Of a stretch of DNA of 64,000 nucleotides, positions 18,238 to 25,527 are shown piece after piece. The notes under the pieces were generated by a model. It did no database searches. It had not been told where the DNA came from and was given only the letters and a program-made list of their open reading frames with translations. The number at the start of each line of letters is the position of its first letter. The stretch's first letter is position 1. Origin of the DNA: Bradyrhizobium sp. Y36 (lineage in GTDB: Bacteria; Pseudomonadota; Alphaproteobacteria; Rhizobiales; Xanthobacteraceae); NCBI RefSeq assembly GCF_002531575.1, contig NZ_NWTI01000011.1, positions 150,429 through 214,428 on the forward strand. Direction: 5' to 3'. Both the position numbers and the translations under genes were made by a program.

Positions 18238-18807
18238 CTATTCACCTGTTTCAATCGAGGTGGCGTGCAGGACATAGCGCTCCGGGCCGGGCGTAATCGC
18301 GTCGAACGGCCAGCATGTCGTGAGCACGAGTTCCACACCCCGCGCGGTGCGATCGATGCCCGACGCGTCGGCATCGACAACGGCCGAATAGTCTGCCCGG
18401 TAGCGGAAATGCTTGCCGTCGCGGCGGGTGATCTCAATGACGTCTCCGACGGAAACATTCCGCAAGAACCGGAAATGTGTGTCGCGATGAGCTGCATATA
18501 CGGCAACTCCGCGTTCGCCGGCATCCGCCGTTTGGTGGATATGGCCGGGCCCGAAAGCGAGCGCCTGGCCGCTGGTGCCTTCCAGAACGATGGCGCTGGC
18601 GCCGATCCGCTTCACCTCGATCCGCGCGACCGGCCATGTGTCGGCCCATGACCATGGCTTGATCACCTCGCCCGTCGCAACGCTTCTGTCGAAGGCGCGC
18701 TCCAGCAGCATTTGGGCAAGCCACGCCTTGGCATGGATGTAGGCGCCATCGCCGAACAATAAGAGTCCGATCAGGGCCAGAACCAGAGGAGAGGCGAGTC
18801 GGGGCAT
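18238..18807 (-). CDS. Class GN-type sortase (cysteine transpeptidase)
   Basis: A 189-residue membrane-anchored transpeptidase that cleaves sorting signals and attaches the protein to an acceptor or releases it. A single N-terminal membrane segment (about 4-28) is followed by the sortase barrel. Catalytic residues are H107 in YAAHRDTH, C165 in LTTCWPF and R177 in GPERYVL; TTC with a following WPF fits the proteobacterial sortase group. ATG 18807 is used, but a TTG at 18912 overlapping the upstream stop codon would add 35 polar residues before the membrane segment. The gene follows its likely substrate gene in the same direction, the arrangement known for the proteobacterial sortase/target pair (TIGR03784/TIGR03788). 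Confidence 0.88.
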   Translation of the reverse strand: MPRLASPLVLALIGLLLFGDGAYIHAKAWLAQMLLERAFDRSVATGEVIKPWSWADTWPVARIEVKRIGASAIVLEGTSGQALAFGPGHIHQTADAGERGVAVYAAHRDTHFRFLRNVSVGDVIEITRRDGKHFRYRADYSAVVDADASGIDRTARGVELVLTTCWPFDAITPGPERYVLHATSIETGE

Positions 18808-18838
18808 TTGTGTCTGCGCTCGCAGTGACCCAAAAAGA

Positions 18839-18878
18839 CGCGCGCGGCCGTTGTGTACGGGACGGGCGACCGCGCGCG
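18839..18878. promoter_or_regulatory. GC-rich hairpin between sortase substrate and sortase genes
   Basis: Perfect 9-bp arms CGCGCGCGG and CCGCGCGCG flank a 22-base loop in the spacer between the substrate stop (18909) and sortase ATG (18807). No T-tract follows. It could act as an mRNA stabiliser or partial attenuator that sets the substrate:sortase ratio; it would be inside the coding region if the TTG start at 18912 were used. Confidence 0.5.
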
Positions 18879-18908
18879 CTAACAGAGGAGTTCGGGGAGA
18901 CTCCTCTC

Positions 18909-21170
18909 TCAAGCAGCGTCGGTGAGCAAGGGCCGACGCCGGTTGAACACGAACAGGATCAGGGCGAGCACGAGCAAGACGAAGCCTGCGATCATCTTCA
19001 ACTCGGCCGATGTCGCCGTCTTGGGCAGGCGGATCGCATCGGGCGCGGCAGGCGCCGGGCGCCGCGCGGCCGGTGAAGTCGCCGCATCGGCATGGCGCTC
19101 ACGCAGCTGCGTCGGGACCTGCGGGCGCTCGCCAAACACCTTCTCGAAATCCCAGCCGGCGGGCAAGTTGATCGGCAATTCGCTGAGCTTGAGCGCCGCG
19201 CCATCGGGGCGGCTCGGCGTCTTGTCGACGGCGACAAGGCTGGTCAGGCGCGTGACGATCTGGTGATCGAGTGCCAGCGCCAGGATCGCCTTGTCGGCAT
19301 CCTCCGGCGTAAGCTCCCGCATGGCCCGCGCGACCTCCGCGTCACCGATCTTGCGCCTGGCCCAGAGTTTCGACAGGCCCGTGCCCTCAGCGGCATTTTG
19401 CAGCGGCAGCGTCACCGACCATGGACGATCCCCGACGCGCCCCTTGATCTCGAGCGAGCCTGCAAGCTTGTCGAGCTTCGCCGCCAGCACCAGCGGCTCG
19501 TCGCGATAGACGTCGGGAATGATCGCAGGCGTGACGTCGGCCTTGGCCTCGGAGAATTTCGCGGAAAGGCCGGTCACAGCCGGGTTTTCGAGCTTGGCGA
19601 ACAAGCCGCGCATGCGCTCCTCGACCTGCTCGACGGAGCCGATATGGGTGAAGGCACCACGGCCGAGCTCGGCGGCGCGGGTCATCAGATAGGTGTTGGG
19701 CGCCGACCCGATGCCGACCATGAAGACGCGCGAGCGGCCGCGCATCGCCGTGATGGTTTCGAACAATTGCTGTTCATTGCCGATCGCGCCGTCGGTCAGG
19801 AAGACGACCTGGCGAACCATGCCGGTGTCGCCGAGCTTGTCGGCCAGCGCGGCGCGCATCGCCGGCACCATCTCGGTGCCGCCGCGCGCCTGCAACGCGC
19901 TCACGAACGAGGTGGCCTCGCCGACATGCGCGGCGTCTGCGGGCACGGAGGCCGGAAACAGCACGTCCATGGTGTCGTCGAAGCGGATGACGTTGAAGCG
20001 GTCGGCCGGCTGAAGGCGGGACAGGGCGTAAGTGAGGCTCGCTTTGGCCTGCACGATCGAGGTGCCACCCATCGATCCCGAATTGTCGATCACGAACACG
20101 ACCTCTCGCGGCAGCGGCTTTTGTGTCGCCTGCTCGGCGCTGGGCGGGGTGACGAAGGCGAGCAGATAGTCGGAATCGCCGACATGCTCGCGGAACAGGC
20201 CGATCGAGGGCGCCTTTTCGGCGGCGGGCTTCCAGGTCAGCTCGAAGTCGCGGTCGGCGGGGACGACACCGTCGGCGAGCGTGACGACGCGTGCCATGTT
20301 GTCCGGACTCTCGATCTTGACCTTATGATGGGAGCTCTTGACCTCGCCAAGCGCGAAGCCGGCCTTGAGGTGCACCGTGATGGTGGTCGGGTTGACCGGT
20401 GCAGAATTGGCGGGATCGAGCACGGGCGGCGAGATGCGGTCGCGGTCCGGCACCGGGTCCGAGGTCGCAGCGCCCCAGCCGGAGCCATCCTTGCGGAAGT
20501 CGACGCTCTGGACGATCGGCGCCGGATTGTAGCGCGATCCGACCACCAGCGGCAGGCGGAGCGAATATTCGTTGCCGGATTGATGCACGGGCTCCTGATA
20601 TTCGATCTGCACCAGCACGGTTTCGCCGGGACCGATATTGGCGACCGAGTTGGTGAAGATGTTCGGCCGTTCCTGTTCGGTGAGCGCGGCCTTCTGACCG
20701 GCGCGGCGCGCTTCTTCGTAGATCACGCGGGCCTGCTGCCGCTCCTTGATGTCGCCGACGATGATGCGGTCGCCGACCACCATCTTCAGCGTGTCGACGG
20801 CGCCGCCGGTCGCGAGCGGATAGACGTAGGTAGCTTCGACCCAATCCTGGGTGGGGTTGCGGAAGATCTGGGTGACCCGGGCGCGCAGGGTCGGGCCGGA
20901 AACCGTGACATCGACGTCGATGCCGAGACGGATCGCTTCGGTGGTGGCGCCGTCGTTCTTCAACAGCAGGCTGCCGGATTTGGCGTCGCCGGGCTGCAGC
21001 AGGCTGGCCTGCTCGGTCGTTGCCGACCAGCTCGTCCCGAAGCTGACGAGCAGGGCCACGAAGGCCATCAGCATCACCGCGATGCTCTGCGCGAGAAGAA
21101 ACAATCCAAGCTTGATCAGCCCCTTCAACACGGGATGATCGTCGGTGTCGGCTGTGTCGTAGGTGTCCAT
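18909..21170 (-). CDS. Sortase-substrate protein with VIT and von Willebrand A domains and LPKTA sorting signal
   Basis: A 753-residue envelope protein matching the family called marine proteobacterial sortase target protein. In order: cytoplasmic N-terminus, membrane segment about 20-46, VIT (inter-alpha-trypsin) domain about 55-190, and VWA domain about 355-530 with an intact MIDAS metal site (D362, S364, S366 in VIDNSGSMGG, T432 and D460). A proline/alanine-rich linker leads to a C-terminal sorting signal LPKTA at 715-719, a hydrophobic helix and a basic tail (NRRRP). ATG 21170 is preferred to upstream starts because it gives a compact N-terminus and has GGGAGC before it. It is divergent from the HTH gene at 21355 and upstream of the sortase. 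VWA/VIT architecture suggests protein binding or adhesion at the cell surface. Confidence 0.9.
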   Translation of the reverse strand: MDTYDTADTDDHPVLKGLIKLGLFLLAQSIAVMLMAFVALLVSFGTSWSATTEQASLLQPGDAKSGSLLLKNDGATTEAIRLGIDVDVTVSGPTLRARVTQIFRNPTQDWVEATYVYPLATGGAVDTLKMVVGDRIIVGDIKERQQARVIYEEARRAGQKAALTEQERPNIFTNSVANIGPGETVLVQIEYQEPVHQSGNEYSLRLPLVVGSRYNPAPIVQSVDFRKDGSGWGAATSDPVPDRDRISPPVLDPANSAPVNPTTITVHLKAGFALGEVKSSHHKVKIESPDNMARVVTLADGVVPADRDFELTWKPAAEKAPSIGLFREHVGDSDYLLAFVTPPSAEQATQKPLPREVVFVIDNSGSMGGTSIVQAKASLTYALSRLQPADRFNVIRFDDTMDVLFPASVPADAAHVGEATSFVSALQARGGTEMVPAMRAALADKLGDTGMVRQVVFLTDGAIGNEQQLFETITAMRGRSRVFMVGIGSAPNTYLMTRAAELGRGAFTHIGSVEQVEERMRGLFAKLENPAVTGLSAKFSEAKADVTPAIIPDVYRDEPLVLAAKLDKLAGSLEIKGRVGDRPWSVTLPLQNAAEGTGLSKLWARRKIGDAEVARAMRELTPEDADKAILALALDHQIVTRLTSLVAVDKTPSRPDGAALKLSELPINLPAGWDFEKVFGERPQVPTQLRERHADAATSPAARRPAPAAPDAIRLPKTATSAELKMIAGFVLLVLALILFVFNRRRPLLTDAA

Positions 21171-21304
21171 TTGGCTTGCTCCCGAAGGACCGTTTGCTGG
21201 CTCCGAGCATTCGCCGGGAAGGGCCGATCTCGCGAGCAGAATGATCGGCAATGTTCCGCCACGGCCGGCCGGGCGCGCCGCGGTCGGGGCGGCCATGTGC
21301 GGTT

Positions 21305-21333
21305 TTGTGCTGGTTTGTCCGGCCTGCTAGAAT
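21305..21333 (+). promoter_or_regulatory. Candidate sigma-70 promoter for the HTH regulator gene
   Basis: TTGTGC at 21305-21310 and TAGAAT at 21328-21333 with a 17-bp spacer, 21 bp upstream of the start codon at 21355. The -10 matches consensus at five of six positions; the -35 is weak. Confidence 0.4.
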
Positions 21334-21354
21334 GGCCCTCCCAAGGCAGGGCTA

Positions 21355-22128
21355 ATGATGCAGACGCAGGACAAACTCACCGACAAGCAGCTTTCGGACG
21401 AGCAGAGCCGCGAGATCGCGGAGACCATTCGCGAGGAGCTTGCGAGGCGCCGGATCTCCCGGCAGACGCTGGCCGAGCAGGCCAAGCTCAGCCTGTCGAC
21501 GCTCGAGAAGGTGCTCGGCGGCCGGCGGCCGTTCACGCTGGCGACGACGGTCCGGCTGGAGCAGGCGCTGGGCGTCTCCTTGCGCAGACATCCCGTCGTG
21601 GCGTCGCCTCCGCCTGCCAACGACGTCGCTCCCGACAGCCTCGGCTCCTATGCGCATCGCGCCGTGACCTGGATCGAGGACGTCTACATCACGTTGCGGC
21701 CGTCGTTCGGCGACAAGGACGCCATCTTCGCCTACCGCACCGAGATCGTCTGGGAACCCAAGGTCTCCTCGCTGGTTTTCCGCGAAGGCGAGCGGACCGA
21801 TGCGGCTTATGAGCATACCGGCGAGGTCGCCGTCCCCCATCAGTCCGGCTTCATCTATCTCGTCATCATCAAGCACGGCCAGCACCGCGTGATCACGGTT
21901 TCACGGCCGACGGTGTCCGGCGAAATGTACGGCATCATTTCGACGCTGCGCGCGGGCCCCGGCTCGCAGCTCACGCCGATCGCGGCGCCGATCGCCTATG
22001 TGCCGCTCCGGAACGTTCCGAAGCCGACATTGGGACGGATTGCGGCGGATGATGCCAACCATGCCTTGTATCGAAAGCACCTGCGCCGCACGGTAGAAGA
22101 GCCCTTTGCACTATTTTTGACGTTATAG
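21355..22128 (+). CDS. XRE-type helix-turn-helix regulator with C-terminal sensor-like domain
   Basis: A 257-residue DNA-binding protein. Residues about 20-75 form an HTH_3 domain (RRRISRQTLAEQAKLSLSTLEKVLGGRR). A proline-rich linker is followed by a domain of about 150 residues with YRTEIVWEPKVSSLVFREGER and YLVIIKHGQHR, which I do not recognise beyond a PAS-like or ligand-binding appearance. ATG 21355 and the adjacent ATG 21358 are both possible, preceded by AAGGCAGGG. It is divergent from the sortase-substrate gene with a 184-bp shared region, so it is the natural candidate regulator of the substrate-sortase pair. That link is inferred from position only. Confidence 0.8.
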   Translation: MMQTQDKLTDKQLSDEQSREIAETIREELARRRISRQTLAEQAKLSLSTLEKVLGGRRPFTLATTVRLEQALGVSLRRHPVVASPPPANDVAPDSLGSYAHRAVTWIEDVYITLRPSFGDKDAIFAYRTEIVWEPKVSSLVFREGERTDAAYEHTGEVAVPHQSGFIYLVIIKHGQHRVITVSRPTVSGEMYGIISTLRAGPGSQLTPIAAPIAYVPLRNVPKPTLGRIAADDANHALYRKHLRRTVEEPFALFLTL

Positions 22129-22180
22129 TCCGCAAGAAATAGTCCTGCTGCGGCCTCGCATGCGTCTATAAGGGGCAACC

Positions 22181-23704
22181 ATGCAGGATGCACCCGGGCG
22201 ATACGACGGCGGATCTCCGCTATTCTCCATCATCATCCCGCTCGAGTATCATCGCGGGCAATGGGAGCAGTCCTGGCTCGGCTGGACCTCACAGACCGCG
22301 GACAAATCGCTCTACGAGATCATCCTGGTCGTGCCGCCGGCTTTCAGGGCGCGCGAGGAGTTGATGGCGCTGGCCGGCAATGAGGCCCGCCTCGAGTTCA
22401 CCGATTCCGAGCACGATATCGGGCTCTGCGCATTCGGTGCGACCAAAGCCCGCGGCAGCCATCTGTTCTTCACGGAGTCGCATTGCTGGCCCGAGCCCGA
22501 CGTGATCGAGCAGTGCATCCGTGCCATCGAGGTTCATCCCGACTGGGCCGGCTTCTCCTGCCATTCGGTCCCGATCTGCCACAATCGGCTCTCGAAGGCC
22601 GAGGCCGCGATGTACCAGGCCGACATCGAGTTCGGCATGAAGCAGCATCCCTGGCGCAAGGTGCTCGATCAATGCTTCGTGACGCGGCGCGACGTCTATT
22701 GGGAATGCGGGGGCCTTCGCGAGGAGCTTGGTCATTTCGCCGAATGGGTGCTGGCTGCGGCCTATCACGCGAGAGGCCATACCATCGGTTATCTGCAAGA
22801 GGCGCGCTTTCACCACTATTACGTTGGCGAGATCGGCGAGCTGAAGACGTTCACGCTCGATTTCGTTGAGGGCGAGATCCGCTATCTCGGCGAGGCGCGT
22901 CGCGATCCCGGCAACGAGCTGCTCGAAGTGCCGGTCGAATGGGTTGAATGGGCCGCGTTCGACCGATCGCTCGCCCGCGCGGCGTTGGGTGCGCTCGTCC
23001 ATTACAGTTTTGCAGGCCGCGGCTGGAGGCGGCCCGGCGAAAAATTGCACGCCTTCTGGCATTGGGGTTCGCTTGTCTTGTTCGGTGATCTCCTGGCGCG
23101 TCTCTCCGCGCGCCTCGAGGCCTTGCGCGCGCGTGTCGGCCTGAGCGCGCTGACCCTGGTCGGGTCGAGCGAAGCGATCGCGCGGTGGATGAGGCGCTAC
23201 ATCGCCTCGCTGATCCATCTGCAGAGGCTTGAATGCATCCGCTCCATTCGCGACCGCGCCGGGCCTGCGTCGAGATTCCTGGGAGATCACGTTCTCGGGC
23301 AAGCCGGCTTCCATGCGCTCGAATCGTCGGCGGGGCACATCTTCCGCTGGAGCGAGCCGCAGGCTGCCGTTCGCATCCAGGGAAGCGCAGGCCGCAATGT
23401 CGTTCGCATCCAAAGTCCGGCCCTGCGCGCGCCGCTGCGCGCCATCGGAGCACATTTCTATCTCGACGGCGTGCGCGTGGACGGCGCCGCAATCGCAATC
23501 GCCGCCGACAGCTATACGCTCGATCTCGATCTGCCGCCCTCGGGCATCGCCATCCTGGCATGGTCGTGCCCGGTGCTGACAGGCGTTGGCGATTCCCGTC
23601 GCCTTGGCCTTGCCGTGGCCTCCATCGAGGTGAGCCAGGATACCGCCGTCTCACTTCAGCCCGAGCCAGGCGAGGGCAAAGCCGAGTTGTCGCCTGTCCG
23701 GTGA
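22181..23704 (+). CDS. Glycosyltransferase family 2-like protein with C-terminal beta-sandwich domain
   Basis: A 507-residue protein. The N-terminal GT-A-like domain starts at residue 14 (LFSIIIPLEYHRGQW) with an ESHCWPEPD segment where the metal-binding DxD would be expected, so the motif is atypical (SHCWPEPD). A helical middle follows, then a C-terminal domain from about residue 370 (LESSAGHIFRWSEPQA) to DSRRLGLAVASIEV, related in layout to the C-terminal module of the glycosyltransferase at 15424. The start follows AAGGGGCAACC, 52 bp after the HTH gene and probably co-transcribed. Enzymatic activity is likely but the degenerate DxD leaves doubt. Confidence 0.75.
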   Translation: MQDAPGRYDGGSPLFSIIIPLEYHRGQWEQSWLGWTSQTADKSLYEIILVVPPAFRAREELMALAGNEARLEFTDSEHDIGLCAFGATKARGSHLFFTESHCWPEPDVIEQCIRAIEVHPDWAGFSCHSVPICHNRLSKAEAAMYQADIEFGMKQHPWRKVLDQCFVTRRDVYWECGGLREELGHFAEWVLAAAYHARGHTIGYLQEARFHHYYVGEIGELKTFTLDFVEGEIRYLGEARRDPGNELLEVPVEWVEWAAFDRSLARAALGALVHYSFAGRGWRRPGEKLHAFWHWGSLVLFGDLLARLSARLEALRARVGLSALTLVGSSEAIARWMRRYIASLIHLQRLECIRSIRDRAGPASRFLGDHVLGQAGFHALESSAGHIFRWSEPQAAVRIQGSAGRNVVRIQSPALRAPLRAIGAHFYLDGVRVDGAAIAIAADSYTLDLDLPPSGIAILAWSCPVLTGVGDSRRLGLAVASIEVSQDTAVSLQPEPGEGKAELSPVR

Positions 23705-24127
23705 GGCCGGATCGCGGTCGCACGGGCTGCCCATGACGGGACAATGGACTGCTCCCGTTCGTGCCAGCCGTGACCCTGCAACGGCTGGTCGGGCGTGAAG
23801 CAGCCCGCCGCGAGCGGCGTCGCGAGCGTTGCGGAGCTGGCTTCGTCCGGCACGGCATCCAGCTTCAGGTCGAGCAACCGACATGCCTCGGCATAGAGCC
23901 GGAAATCCAGTTCATTCCAGGATCGCAGGGTCTCGCGGGAATCCGCGTCGATCGCGGATCGTTGCGGCAGCGGCGTGCGATTGAGGTGAGGCAGGGGGCC
24001 GGACGCGCCCCAGCCCATCATCCGCCCGAGCAGCCGCAGAGTGTCCTGCTCGTGTTCGAGGATGCCGGCGAGATCGATCCGCGCCAGATGCCGCAGCGCT
24101 GCGTCCTGCAGGCGCGGATATGAAAAA
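23651..24127 (-). pseudogene. 3' remnant of a sulfotransferase-like gene
   Basis: On the minus strand a frame without a start codon reads SYPRLQDAALRHLARIDLAG, then EHEQDTLRLLGRMMGW, PHLNRTP and LRSWNELDFRLYAEACRLL. This is the typical C-terminal third of Sulfotransfer-type enzymes (helix with HE/RLGW, PHLN, then the NxLDxxLY helix). It then reads DQPLQGHGWHERE, the start of an accessory glycan-binding-like domain. After that the plausible family ending (PDRRQLGFALAWLGLK) appears in another frame, implying a frameshift near 23750-23770. The N-terminal two thirds, with the PAPS-binding site, are absent: the neighbouring binding-protein gene and its terminator occupy the upstream end. It is therefore broken at the 5' end and frameshifted at the 3' end. 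The 3' end overlaps the convergent glycosyltransferase by about 50 bp. Confidence 0.65.
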
Positions 24128-24150
24128 AGAAAAACGGCCTTTCGGCCGTT
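24122..24150 (-). terminator. Rho-independent terminator of the binding-protein gene
   Basis: Read on the minus strand, AACGGCC, a 4-base GAAA loop and GGCCGTT are followed by a run of ten Ts interrupted by one C. It is 73 bp downstream of the stop codon at 24223 and lies at the truncated end of the sulfotransferase remnant. Confidence 0.88.
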
Positions 24151-24222
24151 GTTTCAGCATCGTACGGAGCCGCCCCGGACGAGCGCGGCTCCGGATCTTT
24201 CGGCAGGGACATGCGCGAAGCG

Positions 24223-25443
24223 CTAGCCTCCGGTTTCGGCGCTGATGATATCACCAAACAGCTCCCATTGGCCCTTCTTGAAGCGCCACATCTTGAGCTG
24301 CTCGATCGGCGCGAAGTCCGTAGCCGAGGTGTTGATCTTGATGCCCGGGATCAGGGTATCCGGCACGAAGTCTTTCAGGCTGGCCGCCTGCTTCATGACG
24401 TTCTCGCGGGTCAAATTGTCGCCCGACTGTTTCAGCACCTGCACCATGGTCTGGGCCGCGGCATAGGCGTAGACGAGATTGGCGTCCGAGATGTTGGCGC
24501 CGGGCATGTACTTGTCGATGAAGGTCATGAACCGCTTCATGCCCTCGTCGTCCTTCCACTGCGGATCCGATGCATCCTTCAGGTATCCGGCCGACAGCAC
24601 GCCTTCAGAAGCCTCGAGACCGGCGGGCTTCATCACCGCGCCGATCGACACCGAGACGTCGGTCATCAGGTGCATCGGCTTCCACTCCAGCTCCGCGATC
24701 TTCTTGATCGCCTGTGCCGCGAATTTCGGCGTGGCGATGTTGACGAAGACGTCGGCGCCGGTGCCCTTGAGCTTGACGATATGGGCGTCGATCGACGGCT
24801 CCGACGTCTCGTAGCTCTCCTCGGCCACGATCAGCTTGGCGGCCTTGTCGCCGAACACGTCCTTGATGCCGGCGAGGTAGTCTTTGCCGAAGTCGTCATT
24901 GGCATAGAAGACCGCGACCTTGGCGTCGGGCTTTTCCTTCAGGATGTACTTTGCGAAGATCTGGGCTTCGACCCGGTAGCTGGGCTGGAAGCCCATGGTC
25001 CACGGAAAATTCTTCGGGTCGTTCCACTTGCTGGCGCCGGTGGCGAGGAAGAGCTGCGGCACCTTCTTGGCGTTGTGATATTTCTGCACGGCGGTCTGGG
25101 TCGGCGTGCCCAGCGCGTTGAACACCAGGAACACCTCGTCGCTCTCGATCAGCTTGCGGATCTGCTCCACGGTCTTGGGCGGCGAATAGCCGTCGTCGTA
25201 GGAGATCCAGTTGATCTTGCGGCCATTGATGCCGCCCTGGTCGTTGATCATCTTGAAATAGGCTTCCTCGGTCTTGCCGATGACGCCGTAGGCCGAAGCC
25301 GGGCCGGAATAGGCCTCGACATTGCCGATCTTGATCTCGGTGTCAGTGACGCCGGTGTCGTACTTCTTCTGCGCCTGGGCGGACTGGGTCGCAATCAGCG
25401 TCATCGCCGTTGCTGCGGCAAGCAGTGCAAGTTTCTTGTTCAT
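24223..25443 (-). CDS. Branched-chain amino acid-type ABC transporter substrate-binding protein (orphan)
   Basis: A 406-residue periplasmic protein of the LivK/Peripla_BP_6 family. ATG 25443 gives the Sec signal MNKKLALLAAATAMTLIATQ with an AQAQ cleavage region and has AAGGAA upstream. The mature part has the expected TDTEIKIGNVEAYSGPASAYG start and the INDQGGINGRKINWISYDDGYSP block. No permease or ATPase genes adjoin it, so it would work with a transporter encoded elsewhere. It ends at a strong terminator and is preceded by another, so it is transcribed on its own. Position next to the acyl-CoA ligase suggests uptake of an aromatic or short-chain carboxylate, but this is inference. Confidence 0.88.
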   Translation of the reverse strand: MNKKLALLAAATAMTLIATQSAQAQKKYDTGVTDTEIKIGNVEAYSGPASAYGVIGKTEEAYFKMINDQGGINGRKINWISYDDGYSPPKTVEQIRKLIESDEVFLVFNALGTPTQTAVQKYHNAKKVPQLFLATGASKWNDPKNFPWTMGFQPSYRVEAQIFAKYILKEKPDAKVAVFYANDDFGKDYLAGIKDVFGDKAAKLIVAEESYETSEPSIDAHIVKLKGTGADVFVNIATPKFAAQAIKKIAELEWKPMHLMTDVSVSIGAVMKPAGLEASEGVLSAGYLKDASDPQWKDDEGMKRFMTFIDKYMPGANISDANLVYAYAAAQTMVQVLKQSGDNLTRENVMKQAASLKDFVPDTLIPGIKINTSATDFAPIEQLKMWRFKKGQWELFGDIISAETGG

Positions 25444-25493
25444 GAAAATTCCTTGGGTGCTTCTTTGGGTTTCTTCTGGGTTGGCAGGCACGT

Positions 25494-25523
25494 CAAAAAG
25501 AAAAAGCGCCCGCGAGGGGCGCT
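25494..25523 (-). terminator. Rho-independent terminator of the acyl-CoA ligase gene
   Basis: On the minus strand AGCGCCC, loop CTCGC and GGGCGCT are followed by TTTTCTTTTT. It begins only 4 bp after the stop codon at 25528 and separates the ligase from the binding-protein gene downstream. Confidence 0.9.
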
Positions 25524-25527
25524 TCGA

